DNA from: Paenibacillus sp. FSL K6-1096 | GTDB taxonomy: Bacteria > Bacillota > Bacilli > Paenibacillales > Paenibacillaceae | NCBI RefSeq assembly: GCF_037977055.1 | Contig: NZ_CP150274.1 | Location: forward strand, 5,456,001-5,520,000 | DNA: 64,000 nt | Direction of reading: 5' to 3' | Part shown: positions 1 to 8,720 of the stretch, piece after piece | How positions within the stretch are numbered: the first letter of the stretch is position 1 | Layout of the letters: each line of letters begins with the position of its first letter | Notes under the pieces: generated by a model | Databases searched by the model: none | Told to the model about the DNA's origin: nothing | Seen by the model: only the letters and a program-made list of their open reading frames with translations | Position numbers and translations under genes: made by a program

Positions 1-142
1 CCTGCAAAGTACCTGAGTTATCACCTACGCTAAAGCTCCACTTTGTGGGGTTATTTTGCGGCGGTGTCACATCAGGACAAGGCTCATGCGTAGTACAGAA
101 TATAAAGAGGTCACAAGAGACTTCAGGGGAAGGGGTGAGAAA

Positions 143-745
143 ATGGATGAGATAGACCTGGACCTGCAGCAGATGATCCCGGATATCCTCAATGGCAATA
201 CAGCCCGGTTTGAACAGATTATGCAACGGTATCAGAGGCGGATTTTCTCGTATTGCTACCACATGTTAGGTCAATATACAGAAGCGGAGGACTGTACGCA
301 GGAGGTATTCCTTAAGACCTTCCGCAAGCTGGACCAATACAACCCGGAGAGGCCGTTTGAAGCCTGGTTGTACGCTATAGCCTCTAATTGCTGTATCGAC
401 ATGATCCGCAAGCGAAGGTTAAGCAAATATCTTCCGATCCTGTACCGGAGCGATGAACATCACCGGCCTGTAGATCAAGCCATTGAGGATACCTATTACA
501 ATGAGCATGTGCTGCGGGCGATGTCCAAATTGACACCGGAGGAACGAAGTCTGCTGATTCTGCGCTGTGTGGAGGATAAGGATTATAAGGAAATTGCAGA
601 AATTATGCAGCAAAACAGCAGCAGTCTCCGCAAGAAATTTGAACGCACGGCTGCCAAATTCAGAAAGTATCATGCTCATATTCCAGGAGGGCGATCGGAT
701 GGATCACGACAACCGCAATCAAGACCTCAGAACCATATTTCATAA
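143..745 (+). CDS. ECF-type RNA polymerase sigma factor
   Basis: This 200-residue protein has the two-domain plan of ECF (group 4) sigma factors. Sigma region 2 is at about residues 25-90, including YCYHMLGQYTEAEDCTQEVF and the -10 recognition stretch ending in IDMIRKRR. Sigma region 4 is at about 125-175, starting LTPEERSLLILRCVEDKDY, with the helix-turn-helix around EIAEIMQQNSSSLRKKFER. It should direct core polymerase to stress or envelope promoters. The ATG at 143 is preferred over upstream in-frame starts because AGGGGTGA lies 5 bases before it. It overlaps the downstream membrane protein gene by 47 bp, the usual translational coupling of a sigma factor with its membrane-bound regulator. 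The inducing signal cannot be read from sequence. Confidence 0.9.
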   Translation: MDEIDLDLQQMIPDILNGNTARFEQIMQRYQRRIFSYCYHMLGQYTEAEDCTQEVFLKTFRKLDQYNPERPFEAWLYAIASNCCIDMIRKRRLSKYLPILYRSDEHHRPVDQAIEDTYYNEHVLRAMSKLTPEERSLLILRCVEDKDYKEIAEIMQQNSSSLRKKFERTAAKFRKYHAHIPGGRSDGSRQPQSRPQNHIS

Positions 746-1631
746 CATCAAAGTTCCTGAGGCAGATGTAACAAAAGCAGTGATGAACCTATTGGAGGAT
801 AAGCAAATGAATAAACGTGTACCTTTTTTTACTAAATATAAGCTCAGTACTTTTGCGGTATTGGCATCCTTATTGTTAGCCTCATCGGCCTTTGCAGCTA
901 CGCAGCTAATTACATTGACGAATGGCAAAGGGGATGTGGTCTATGAAGAAAAGAAATTCGAGAAGTCAGTAATTCCGGATAATACGAAGGATAAGCAGCT
1001 GCGCAGTTTGAAGGCACACGGTCTGGCCTATGACTTGCTGCAGCCGGGGCAAGCAGCAGCCTTCTATATGGCAGGAGATGATGCTGAAGGCGAGCTTTAT
1101 ATCAGGAAAGGCCCAGGCTTCGGGTTCACGGATGCAGCTTCACTTCGCGGTGAGCTGAAGCAGTCCGGCGCGCTTATTTTGGATACATTGCAGGACAAAT
1201 ATGATTTTGCAACAGGTTCATTGACGTATAATTCGGACCCGCTCACAGAGCAGAATGAAGCTGCATTGACCGCACAATTGGCACAAGAAGCCCGGAATTC
1301 TAAAGAAGGATACGCTATGAAAAGGCTTAATGTGTCTAAAGAGGGCTGGAGTATGATCCTCACGTATAAGGGAGAAGGGCAAACCATTCTTGTACAGCCG
1401 ATGCGATTGAATGAGAAACTAACGATCCATCTTCCTGAGGAATCGTCGGCAGAGACCATTAGTGTTGATGGTGTAGAAATGCTGTATTCCTTATATTCAA
1501 GCGGAAGTCAAGGTATCCGGTTCATTCACAATATTCCCGGCAGCGAATACCACATCGTCTATTATATTGAGGCTACAAAGGGGGTTGCCAAGGAGGAATT
1601 GCTTGCGATTGCCAAGGCTTATTTGCAGTAA
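699..1631 (+). CDS. Probable membrane-anchored anti-sigma factor / sigma-regulatory protein
   Basis: This 310-residue protein has a short cytoplasmic N-terminus (about 1-45), one hydrophobic segment (FAVLASLLLASSAFA, about 48-63) and a large extracytoplasmic part with no enzyme motif that I recognise. ATG 699 is chosen because AGGAGG lies 8 bases upstream. The start is inside the 3' end of the ECF sigma gene, so the pair is translationally coupled. That arrangement, with a single membrane segment and an outside sensor domain, is typical of anti-sigma factors. The N-terminus lacks a clear zinc-binding HxxxCxxC motif, so it is not an ordinary ZAS-domain protein. Role as the sigma partner is inferred from context. 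Confidence 0.7.
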   Translation: MDHDNRNQDLRTIFHNIKVPEADVTKAVMNLLEDKQMNKRVPFFTKYKLSTFAVLASLLLASSAFAATQLITLTNGKGDVVYEEKKFEKSVIPDNTKDKQLRSLKAHGLAYDLLQPGQAAAFYMAGDDAEGELYIRKGPGFGFTDAASLRGELKQSGALILDTLQDKYDFATGSLTYNSDPLTEQNEAALTAQLAQEARNSKEGYAMKRLNVSKEGWSMILTYKGEGQTILVQPMRLNEKLTIHLPEESSAETISVDGVEMLYSLYSSGSQGIRFIHNIPGSEYHIVYYIEATKGVAKEELLAIAKAYLQ

Positions 1632-1657
1632 TCAGCGGATAAAAAACTATAAACTTG

Positions 1658-1700
1658 AAGTCTTTAGCCCCACCAGCAGCGTGGGGCTAAAGACTTTTAA
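1658..1700. terminator. Bidirectional rho-independent terminator
   Basis: A perfect 16-bp inverted repeat (AAGTCTTTAGCCCCAC / GTGGGGCTAAAGACTT) with a 7-base loop sits between two convergent genes. T-rich sequence follows on the plus strand and A-rich sequence precedes it, so it can end transcription from both sides. Confidence 0.9.
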
Positions 1701-1704
1701 TGTT

Positions 1705-3021
1705 TTATTTGCCCCCTACAGGGACCTGAATGGTTTCTCTATAGAACTTGATATAGTGGAAACCGTCCATTTGCAGGGATTGAGGCTGCTCGTCTGTCGG
1801 GAAGGAATACGTTCTCTCCCACAGGATATTGCCGTTCTTAAGGTCCCATTGCCTTGAATCGGAGATAGAGGATACAGGTACGGTCTTTCCTCCAGCCTGA
1901 ACCGCTAAATTATCCTTGTCCAGTATCGTGAATTGCTTGCCGGCAATCACAACATCATAGCCGCTCTTGGTACGGGTGACACTGCGAATCCAGAGCTTCT
2001 CCTGGCCCACTTGAACAGAACGGTCCGAGGGGGAGGCCAGGGAGATCGGCTGCCCGACCTTCTGGTAGCCGCTAAAGTTATCCAATACCAGCTCCATACG
2101 CTGCGGCTTGTCTGTTGGCAGTACATCATATTCAATCTGGAACTCCGCTACTCCTGTTTTCTCATTGACACCCGACCGCATGGACAGGTGATTCGTTTCC
2201 GTTCCATTAACATACAGCTTGGTTACAGCAGAGAATCGCGGATGCTCCCCGTTATCCATCTCATAATGTCCCTTCACAATGGTTGAGGTAGGGGAAGCGG
2301 TAATTGTATCATAGTAGACGGTTCCCTGATCCACCGGAACAGCTTGATGAATATCGGCGACCAGGATGCTTTTCATGGCTTTACTGGCGTCAAAATTAAA
2401 GGAGAGCTTGGACACAGCAGGCTTGCCTTCGCCCTGATAGCTGTATATAGTAAGGGTCAGATTTCTGGCGAACGGACTGACCGGCTCGAATTTGTAAATT
2501 CCATCAAACCGGGTTTTGTCCTTGCTGTAATTGCCGCCGCCTCCTGTCGGTGAAGAGTTCGTCAAGAATCCTGTAATACGGCCTAATGCATAAAGTGACG
2601 GCAGCGGTGAACGCTCCTCATCGAACACCTCTCCCGGCGGCGGGGTAATGCTGTAATACATCAGCAGTGCATTATCGTCGGCAATCAGTCCGTTAATCGT
2701 GAATACAATCCCGTTCTCCAGCGTCTTACTTTTGTTAACGGCTTGTCCGTAGCCATGTTCCGCGACACCGGCGAATCCAAGCGTATATAGCTCAGTCTGG
2801 TTAAACAGCTTCCCGCCGTAATAAGCCAGCGCCGGATACTGATAAACGCCCACCGTCAGCAGCAGGGCTGCGGCGGCTGTAGCTATCCAGGTCCGCGCTT
2901 GTCCCGCCCGTGATCTCCGTCTGACCGGAGCCTGCTCCAGCGCCTTCCGCAATCTTCCTTCAAGTTCTGACGGCGTCATGGTCTGCTGATGCTCCTGTAA
3001 TCTCTCCTCGATCGTTCTCAT
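1705..3021 (-). CDS. DUF4179-type membrane protein, probable anti-sigma factor
   Basis: This 438-residue protein has a cytoplasmic N-terminus (about 1-45, basic near the membrane), one transmembrane segment (WIATAAAALLLTVGVYQYPA, about 46-65) and a large outside region. That region begins with a DUF4179-like stretch (YTLGFAGVAEHGYGQAVNKS and following). The start is the ATG at 3021; an in-frame GTG three codons earlier overlaps the GGAGGTGA ribosome binding site and is unlikely to be used. It overlaps the preceding ECF sigma gene by 62 bp, so the two are coupled as sigma and membrane regulator. DUF4179 proteins commonly sit in this position. The sensed signal is unknown. Confidence 0.75.
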   Translation of the reverse strand: MRTIEERLQEHQQTMTPSELEGRLRKALEQAPVRRRSRAGQARTWIATAAAALLLTVGVYQYPALAYYGGKLFNQTELYTLGFAGVAEHGYGQAVNKSKTLENGIVFTINGLIADDNALLMYYSITPPPGEVFDEERSPLPSLYALGRITGFLTNSSPTGGGGNYSKDKTRFDGIYKFEPVSPFARNLTLTIYSYQGEGKPAVSKLSFNFDASKAMKSILVADIHQAVPVDQGTVYYDTITASPTSTIVKGHYEMDNGEHPRFSAVTKLYVNGTETNHLSMRSGVNEKTGVAEFQIEYDVLPTDKPQRMELVLDNFSGYQKVGQPISLASPSDRSVQVGQEKLWIRSVTRTKSGYDVVIAGKQFTILDKDNLAVQAGGKTVPVSSISDSRQWDLKNGNILWERTYSFPTDEQPQSLQMDGFHYIKFYRETIQVPVGGK

Positions 3022-3556
3022 AACGGTCACCTCCGATCATAGCTTTTAGTTTCTGCAGGCCTTGTGAGATTCTGGACTTGATGGTGCCCACCGGCGCTTC
3101 GGTGATATCGGCAATAGTCTGATAAGGCAGGTCATGGACATAACGCAGCTCAATCGCCTCCCGCTGCCGGGGATTTAACCGGGCGAGCAGGACCGACAGG
3201 TCCGCTTCAGACTCGGTGTTGCTGTACGGGTTAGCCGCGGTCCATGCCTCCATGGCAGGCTCGGGGGCTTCGTCCGCCGCAAGCGGCTCGAACCGGTTCT
3301 GCCGGCGGAGGACGGTTTTGCAGCGGTTGACCAGAATGGTCTTGCTCCAGCTGTAGAAGGACTCGCGCTTCTGGAGTTGCCCAACCTTCTCATAGAGGGT
3401 GACGATCATATCCTCCATGACATCCATCGCATCATGCTCATTGCCCATATAACTGTAGGCGAGACGATAATAAGCATCCTGTTCAGCCAGAATAAGTTCC
3501 AGTAATGCCTCTTTGTTGCCGCGCTGTGCTGCTCTGACAAGACGGCTTATATTCAT
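2960..3556 (-). CDS. ECF-type RNA polymerase sigma factor
   Basis: This is a 198-residue ECF sigma factor. Region 2 is at about residues 20-90 (YYRLAYSYMGNEHDAMDVME, then SFYSWSKTILVNRCKTVLRR). Region 4 is at about 120-175 (LNPRQREAIELRYVHDLPYQ, then the helix-turn-helix with APVGTIKSRISQGLQKLK). The ATG at 3556 follows AGGGGTGA with good spacing; the 25 extra upstream codons are rejected. It is the first gene of a two-gene unit with the DUF4179-type protein. The sequence is clearly different from the ECF factor at 143-745, so these are two separate systems facing each other. Confidence 0.9.
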   Translation of the reverse strand: MNISRLVRAAQRGNKEALLELILAEQDAYYRLAYSYMGNEHDAMDVMEDMIVTLYEKVGQLQKRESFYSWSKTILVNRCKTVLRRQNRFEPLAADEAPEPAMEAWTAANPYSNTESEADLSVLLARLNPRQREAIELRYVHDLPYQTIADITEAPVGTIKSRISQGLQKLKAMIGGDRYENDRGEITGASADHDAVRT

Positions 3557-3612
3557 ATGCTCACCCCTTTCACAGATAAGAGTGCCGGACTGCCCTGAAA
3601 GTTCATTATGAC

Positions 3613-3670
3613 CATAAAAAAATCTCCACACCCTGCTTCCGGCACAAAAACGCCTGGAAGTGTGTGGAGA
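3613..3670 (-). terminator. Rho-independent terminator of the AraC gene
   Basis: Read on the minus strand, TCTCCACAC pairs with GTGTGGAGA, with an inner CTTCC/GGAAG pairing, followed by a run of seven T. It lies downstream of the AraC regulator and upstream of the ECF sigma gene, separating the two minus-strand units. Confidence 0.85.
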
Positions 3671-3720
3671 AAACTGGCGGTACCGGCTGCCTGCATCATC
3701 TGTCCCTGCGGATCACCGGT

Positions 3721-4575
3721 TCATTTATAGAACAGCAGCCGCTTCGCATAAGCGTTGCGGAATTCGGTAGGGGTGAGGCCGACGATTTTTTTGAACGATT
3801 TCATGAAATTGTGGCAATCCTTGTAGCCGAGCTGCTGCGAGACCTCACTGACATTCTGGTTGGTGTCGGTCAGCAGGAACTTGGCCAGCTCCATCTTCTG
3901 CTGCAGAATATATTGTTTCAGGGAGATCCCGGAGATGACGGTGAACAGATGGGAGAGATACTTCTCATTGTAGCCGAAATAGGCGGCGATCTGCGACACC
4001 TTGATATGCTCGCTGCGGCTCCATTTAATATAGTCCACGATGTCGTTGTAGAGCTGCTCCTGCTTCGTTCTCCGGGACGGATCGGCCCCGGCGTTACGGG
4101 TCTGGTTGTACAGCTCGCACAGGATAACCGTGGACATATAGTTGTTAAGGACCGTGTGGTTATAGCTCCGCACCGAATCCTGCAATTGCTTCATCATGAC
4201 GATGATCTTCTCCAGATTGCGCAAGGTTCCATATTGGGGCAGGTGAATCACCGGGTCCTCTGCACCGCCGGGCTGGGGAGGATTCGTCTTCGCCAGGCTG
4301 CCGTCCGCAGCCTGATAATGCAGCCAATAGAAGCTGCAATCCGAGGGCTTGTACCCGTATTGCCGGGTCAGCGGGGGAAGCAGCAGGTATTCACCCTTGG
4401 AGACTGTGAACTTCTGGTTGTCACCCGCCAGGTAGAGCACGCCCTCCGTCATGACGATCAGCTCATAGTCCTGCAGAATCCGGCTTAAGTGAACCCACTC
4501 CGCAGAGGGGGCAACGAATTTTCCGGTCATCTCCAGGGTTACCGGCTGCTCCAGCGTCAGCTCGAATGCAGTCAT
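3721..4575 (-). CDS. AraC-family transcriptional regulator
   Basis: This 284-residue protein has an N-terminal sugar-sensing AraC-binding (cupin-like) domain at about 15-110. It includes the pattern KGEYLLLPPLTRQYGYKPSD, typical of effector-binding domains. The C-terminal double helix-turn-helix is at about 180-280 (IKVSQIAAYFGYNEKYLSHL; then VSEVSQQLGYKDCHNFMKSF, ending in a GLTPTEFR signature). The start has GAAGGAGA upstream with good spacing. The gene is followed on the same strand by its own terminator and preceded by the GH127 gene, which it most likely activates in response to an arabinose-containing ligand. That target is inferred from position only. Confidence 0.88.
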   Translation of the reverse strand: MTAFELTLEQPVTLEMTGKFVAPSAEWVHLSRILQDYELIVMTEGVLYLAGDNQKFTVSKGEYLLLPPLTRQYGYKPSDCSFYWLHYQAADGSLAKTNPPQPGGAEDPVIHLPQYGTLRNLEKIIVMMKQLQDSVRSYNHTVLNNYMSTVILCELYNQTRNAGADPSRRTKQEQLYNDIVDYIKWSRSEHIKVSQIAAYFGYNEKYLSHLFTVISGISLKQYILQQKMELAKFLLTDTNQNVSEVSQQLGYKDCHNFMKSFKKIVGLTPTEFRNAYAKRLLFYK

Positions 4576-4674
4576 GTCTGTAGTCTCCTTCCATGCCGGG
4601 CAGGCTTCATGTCATGTTGCTCTCATTATTCCGCATTCCATGGATGAAGTAAAGCGCACAGCCAACAGGCCACC

Positions 4675-4698
4675 CCGGATGCAGCACGCTGCACCCGG
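4675..4698 (-). terminator. Stem-loop after the GH127 gene
   Basis: CCGGATGCAGC and GCTGCACCCGG form an 11-bp stem with one wobble pair and a 2-base loop between the GH127 stop and the AraC start. There is no T run, so it may be a processing or mRNA-stability hairpin, not a full terminator. Confidence 0.4.
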
Positions 4699-4724
4699 AA
4701 TGACCCTGAGATATTGCTGTTGAA

Positions 4725-7325
4725 TTACTGCTCTTGCACAATGGTAACCGCATACTCCTGCGCCGTGAGATGATCCTCTGCCTTCACCGTGAGCTTCAGC
4801 TCCGTGCTGCTCTGCGCCAGCCTGATCCCGCGCGGGAGCGAGTCCTCAATCAGAATTCCGTCCACATAGACCAGGGCATTCTTGTGGGCCGGCGTCACAT
4901 TCATCTGTACATGGTCCGTGCTGTGCGGAACGGTTAAGGTATAGGCGGTTACTCCGCCGCTGAAGGAGGTGGTTAGCCTGCCTTCGCTGAAGGTAAGCTG
5001 GCTTAGCCCTGCGCTGTGATCATAGCCGGTCATCATGCGCAGCAGATCGAAGATGCCGTTCTCCCGTCCCGGAACCACGAACCGGACCTCCACTTCGGTC
5101 TTGCCGCTGACCATACCAGCCGGGATCAGATACTGTCGGCCATAGAAGCTGCGCGGCTTATCGGTATACAGTGTTTCACTGGCAATCTGTTCACCGTCTA
5201 CGTATATTGCAATCTCCCTGCCGTTATTTCCCGAGAAATAGGTGACCGAGAGGTAATTGTCCGTGCGCGGGGCCACCTTCATCCGGTAGCTGAACCAGCC
5301 GCCCTGCTCTGCCTTGCGGATATTGTAGCCGTCCCATGTAGCCACCGACGTATTCTCGCCCCCGATGCCATGCTCCAGCTCATACTGGTCGTTGCCGACA
5401 GGCAGGCTGTCCAGGGTGGCATCCTCCACACGCTGCCGGAGCTTGCCTTGCAGGATATGCTCCTGCAGCTCGGCCGAATCGGCCTCCACCAGCCGCCAGT
5501 ACAGCCCGTACCGCTCCTGATGCTGCTTGTAGTGCGGAGTGAAGATCAGCCGTTCGTCTTCATCGGTTCCCCGCAGCGCGAAGGCCAGCTCCTCCTGCGG
5601 CAGCCGTACCATGCGGTCCGGAAGCAGCGACAGCCAGGTCTCCGGGCTCTCGTTCAGCGTGGTGATGAAGTCCTTCACCAGCATGTTGCGGGTCGGAACA
5701 CTTACCGCTACACCTGTGGCCGACACGGACAGATCATCCTGTCCCAGAGCGGCGCTCAGCACCACCGGGCCGTATTTGAAGGCCACGACCTGGCGGGCAT
5801 CCGGCAGGTTGAAGAAGGTAAGCTTCATCGGCAGCCGGAGCTGGAACGTATCGCCGTCTTCCCACACTCTGCGGATGACCAGATAATCCGCGTCCACGGC
5901 GGCGCCCGCAGGCTCCCCGTCTAAGAGCAGCTCCGGCTCACCGGCCAGCCAGTCCGGCAGACGAAGCTTCAGCTCAAGGGCTGTGATCTGAGGCTCCAGC
6001 GTCTTCACAGTGAATTGTATAGTATCGCTATACGGCAGATTAGCCGCCTGTGTCAGCCTCAGGCCGTGCTCTTCAGAATCCAGGGTCGAGCTTATATACT
6101 GATTGACCACAATGCTGGCGGCATCATGGAAGTACAGGCTGTCATTCAGCTTGGTGAAGCTCTCCATGCCGGTCCCGGTGCAGCACCAGAAATGCTCGAA
6201 TGGGGAGCTGTACACCTTGAAATACCCCGTCGCCATCGGCTGAAAATACATCGTCATCCCCGTATGCGGATGCTGGGACGACACAATCGCGTTCAGGTAC
6301 GTGTTCTCGTAGAAGTTGGCGTAGCGGGCTTCCCCGGTGATTTTGAACAGCTCGCGGGTCAGCTTGAGCATATTGTAGGTGTTGCAGGTCTCCGCCGTGA
6401 AGTTGGACCGCTCCCGGTCCAGCATATCCGGGTCGCCGAAATGCTCCCATTCGCTGTTGCCGCCGGTGATGTAGCTGTGATGATAGACTACCATATCCCA
6501 GAACTGCTTAGCTGCCTCCAGATAAAAGACTTCACTCTCCCCAAGCGTCCGGTAACGGTTCAGCGCGCCGAGGAACTTCGGTATGGTGGTGTTGGCGTGC
6601 TTGCCTTTGAGGATATCCCTGCCCTCACGGACAGGCGTGAACAAGCTCAGCTCATCGAAGCTGTGGGCAGCGCTCAGATGCTCCGCTTTGCCGGTTAGCT
6701 TGTACAGCTCATAGAGGCAGTCATTCATTCCGCCATATTCAACAGCTAAGACGCGCTTATGGATCTCTTCCGTCCAGGAGGAGGTGCGGCGGTAGACCCA
6801 ATCCCCGAGCCGGTCCGCCACAGTATAAGCGGTCTTGCTGCCCGTAGCCGAATACGCGGCCGTCAGCCCGGCGATAATCTTGTGCATCGTGTACCACGGC
6901 ACCCAGGCCGGCTGCTTATTCTCAACGTTGTCGAACAGCTGCTCGCCGAAGGCGGACAAGTAACCGCTCTCATGCTGGCACAGCGCCAGCTCTTCCAGCA
7001 GGTACTTCAGTCTCAGCGCAAGCGCATCACCCCGGGTGGCGGCATAAGCCTGCGACAGCGCCGACAGATAATGGCCCAGCGTATGGCCGCGGATCTCGGT
7101 ATTCTCCCAGCCGGGATATTTCTCGCCCTTCGGCGGCAAGCCCCGGTTCTCGCGGAAGCCTGCGAGCAGGCGGTCAGGGTCATAGCTGGTGAGATAATTG
7201 ATTTCTCTGGCGAAGGCGTTAACGATATAAGGATCGGATATGGAGACCTGGTCCAGGCGGTAATCCTGATAGAGCGGCTTGTCTGGTGCAGGGACCGCTG
7301 GGTGCGGCTGGGGTGTAATTGTCAC
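4725..7325 (-). CDS. Glycoside hydrolase family 127, probable beta-L-arabinofuranosidase
   Basis: This 866-residue enzyme of the GH127 (formerly DUF1680) family removes non-reducing beta-L-arabinofuranose from plant cell-wall glycans such as arabinans or hydroxyproline-rich glycoproteins. The (alpha/alpha)6-barrel covers roughly residues 20-430. The family's zinc/catalytic set is present: Glu312 and Cys314 in TAETCNT, and the adjacent Cys381-Cys382 in FWCCTGTGMESF, where one Cys is the nucleophile. The remaining part is beta-sandwich, with a C-terminal extension (about 770-866) resembling an Ig/cadherin-like module. No signal peptide is seen, so it acts inside the cell on imported oligosaccharides. 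The start is a GTG preceded by AGAGGATG; no better start lies upstream. Confidence 0.88.
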   Translation of the reverse strand: MTITPQPHPAVPAPDKPLYQDYRLDQVSISDPYIVNAFAREINYLTSYDPDRLLAGFRENRGLPPKGEKYPGWENTEIRGHTLGHYLSALSQAYAATRGDALALRLKYLLEELALCQHESGYLSAFGEQLFDNVENKQPAWVPWYTMHKIIAGLTAAYSATGSKTAYTVADRLGDWVYRRTSSWTEEIHKRVLAVEYGGMNDCLYELYKLTGKAEHLSAAHSFDELSLFTPVREGRDILKGKHANTTIPKFLGALNRYRTLGESEVFYLEAAKQFWDMVVYHHSYITGGNSEWEHFGDPDMLDRERSNFTAETCNTYNMLKLTRELFKITGEARYANFYENTYLNAIVSSQHPHTGMTMYFQPMATGYFKVYSSPFEHFWCCTGTGMESFTKLNDSLYFHDAASIVVNQYISSTLDSEEHGLRLTQAANLPYSDTIQFTVKTLEPQITALELKLRLPDWLAGEPELLLDGEPAGAAVDADYLVIRRVWEDGDTFQLRLPMKLTFFNLPDARQVVAFKYGPVVLSAALGQDDLSVSATGVAVSVPTRNMLVKDFITTLNESPETWLSLLPDRMVRLPQEELAFALRGTDEDERLIFTPHYKQHQERYGLYWRLVEADSAELQEHILQGKLRQRVEDATLDSLPVGNDQYELEHGIGGENTSVATWDGYNIRKAEQGGWFSYRMKVAPRTDNYLSVTYFSGNNGREIAIYVDGEQIASETLYTDKPRSFYGRQYLIPAGMVSGKTEVEVRFVVPGRENGIFDLLRMMTGYDHSAGLSQLTFSEGRLTTSFSGGVTAYTLTVPHSTDHVQMNVTPAHKNALVYVDGILIEDSLPRGIRLAQSSTELKLTVKAEDHLTAQEYAVTIVQEQ

Positions 7326-7381
7326 TTTTTCATCCTCTTTCCTATAGGTACTGTAGGGCCGATGCTAATATGCATCCTATG

Positions 7382-7393
7382 TATAAGCTTATA
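7382..7393. promoter_or_regulatory. Palindrome upstream of the GH127 gene
   Basis: TATAAGCTTATA is a perfect 12-bp palindrome about 57 bp upstream of the GH127 start. It could be a protein-binding site, but no clean promoter could be fitted next to it, so this is only a candidate. Confidence 0.25.
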
Positions 7394-7548
7394 GATAAAG
7401 GGATCACCGGTAAATAGTGATAGGATTGAATATGTGTGAAAAGGTTAGATTCGCTGTGGAAGGTGTTTGCAGGACGGAATAAAAGGAGTTTGTGGGGGAA
7501 GGAGGCGGATGTTTCGTGCTAGGCAGGTGGATCAGAGGGGGGCTGGCG

Positions 7549-7833
7549 CAATGTGATCGGTTTTTCGATTACATTCGGTCCGCACAGCACCACCCGGAGC
7601 AATGTGATTGGTTTTTCGATTACATTGGGTTCGCACAGCATCACCCGGTGTAATGTGATCGGTTTTTCGATTACATTGGGTCCGCACAGCATCACCCGGC
7701 GTAATGTGAACGGTTTTTCGATTACATTGGGACCGCACACCACCATCCGGCATAATATGATCGGTTTTTCGATTACATTGGGTCCGCACGGCATCACCCG
7801 GAGCAATGAGATCGGTTTTTCGATTACATTGGG
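7549..7833. repeat. 51-bp phased palindrome array, type A (6 copies)
   Basis: Six copies begin at 7549, 7600, 7651, 7702, 7753 and 7804, exactly 51 bp apart. Each has a palindromic core (arms CAATGTGATCG and CGATTACATTG around GTTTTT, one mismatched position) and a 23-bp spacer of the form GGTCCGCACAGCATCACCCGG that is also conserved. Single-base differences between copies show it is not freshly amplified. Both strands read as open frames across it only because 51 is divisible by 3. It occupies most of the gene-free stretch 7326-7951; nothing else is recognised there apart from the palindrome at 7382. Confidence 0.95.
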
Positions 7834-7897
7834 ATTACAGGGGGAGCGTAGCTGGCTATTATCCCAGGCAGACATCAATCATCAATTCCCGAACAAC

Positions 7898-7938
7898 AAA
7901 AAAGCCACCGCTGCTGCCTGCGGCAACAACAGTGGCTT
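7898..7938 (-). terminator. Rho-independent terminator
   Basis: On the minus strand AAGCCAC and GTGGCTT bracket a GTTGTTGCC/GGCAGCAGC inner stem, followed by TTTTTTG. It ends the secreted-protein gene at 7952-8479. Confidence 0.85.
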
Positions 7939-7951
7939 CTGGAAGTTAAGG

Positions 7952-8479
7952 TTATGGAGTGTACTGCTGCACGATCGATACGACCTGGCCATCCTGAATC
8001 GTCAGATGATACGGGGATTGGCTTAGATCGAAGACGTCTTTTTTGGCAAATTCATGAATGAACTGCTCCAGCGTGAGCGCTTCGTTCCAGTTCACATCGA
8101 GATCCTCCAGCTTGCCGGTGTGGTCATAGATTTGCATAGTTACCTTGGCATCGGGAGCTACAGTATAGGTATTCAGCGAGTCGCTGTCATTTACAATGTA
8201 ATATCCGTCAGGCGCACCGCCGATCTCGGCTGCGGATTCAGGCTCCCGCTCAGCGAAAACAGCATCGGCTGCCGCACCCTCGTACCATTCGATCTCATCT
8301 CCGGTGAGGGTTGTCTTGCCGCCATTGGTATCAATGGCATGGATGTAAACGGTCAGGTGCTGAATGGTGCCGGTGCTCCGGGCATCTGCGGTCTTCATGG
8401 TTGTGCTTGCCGTCGTCACGAGGGAAAGGAATAGCAGGACCAGTACAGGAAACAGATAGACATTTTTGTGCTTTAACAT
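7952..8479 (-). CDS. Secreted protein of unknown function
   Basis: This 175-residue protein has a classical export signal: basic start (MLKHKN), hydrophobic stretch VYLFPVLVLLFLSLVTTAST, then a small-residue region. The mature part is acidic and predicted mostly beta-rich, with no cysteines and no catalytic motif that I recognise. ATG 8479 follows AAGGGGGAAA at good spacing; eight upstream codons are rejected. It is a single-gene unit with its own terminator. I cannot assign a family. Confidence 0.7.
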   Translation of the reverse strand: MLKHKNVYLFPVLVLLFLSLVTTASTTMKTADARSTGTIQHLTVYIHAIDTNGGKTTLTGDEIEWYEGAAADAVFAEREPESAAEIGGAPDGYYIVNDSDSLNTYTVAPDAKVTMQIYDHTGKLEDLDVNWNEALTLEQFIHEFAKKDVFDLSQSPYHLTIQDGQVVSIVQQYTP

Positions 8480-8720
8480 TATGAATTTCCCCCTTGGCAT
8501 CATATTCGCAGCATGAGTCTACAACACCTATATACCCTGCCGGAATATTCTCAAACGTGTGTGTACCCTAATAAACGTTGATTTTGCGGAAATGTTGCAA
8601 ATAATTTTCGGGCCATGAATTACTCTATGATGATTTGTCCTCCGTTAGCCCGTTTTTCCGTAAAAAGCTTCATTCCGGGGCATAGTAACATATACAACTT
8701 ACGCGGAAAGGGTGCTGGAC

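Noticed and set aside
65..92. ECF-type autoregulated promoter (TGTCAC with CGTA) before the first sigma gene
   Set aside because: The spacer is 18 bp instead of about 16 and no matching motif was found upstream of the membrane regulator or elsewhere.
3664..4488. 274-codon plus-strand frame opposite the AraC gene
   Set aside because: The minus-strand AraC protein has full domain structure and a binding site; the plus frame is its shadow.
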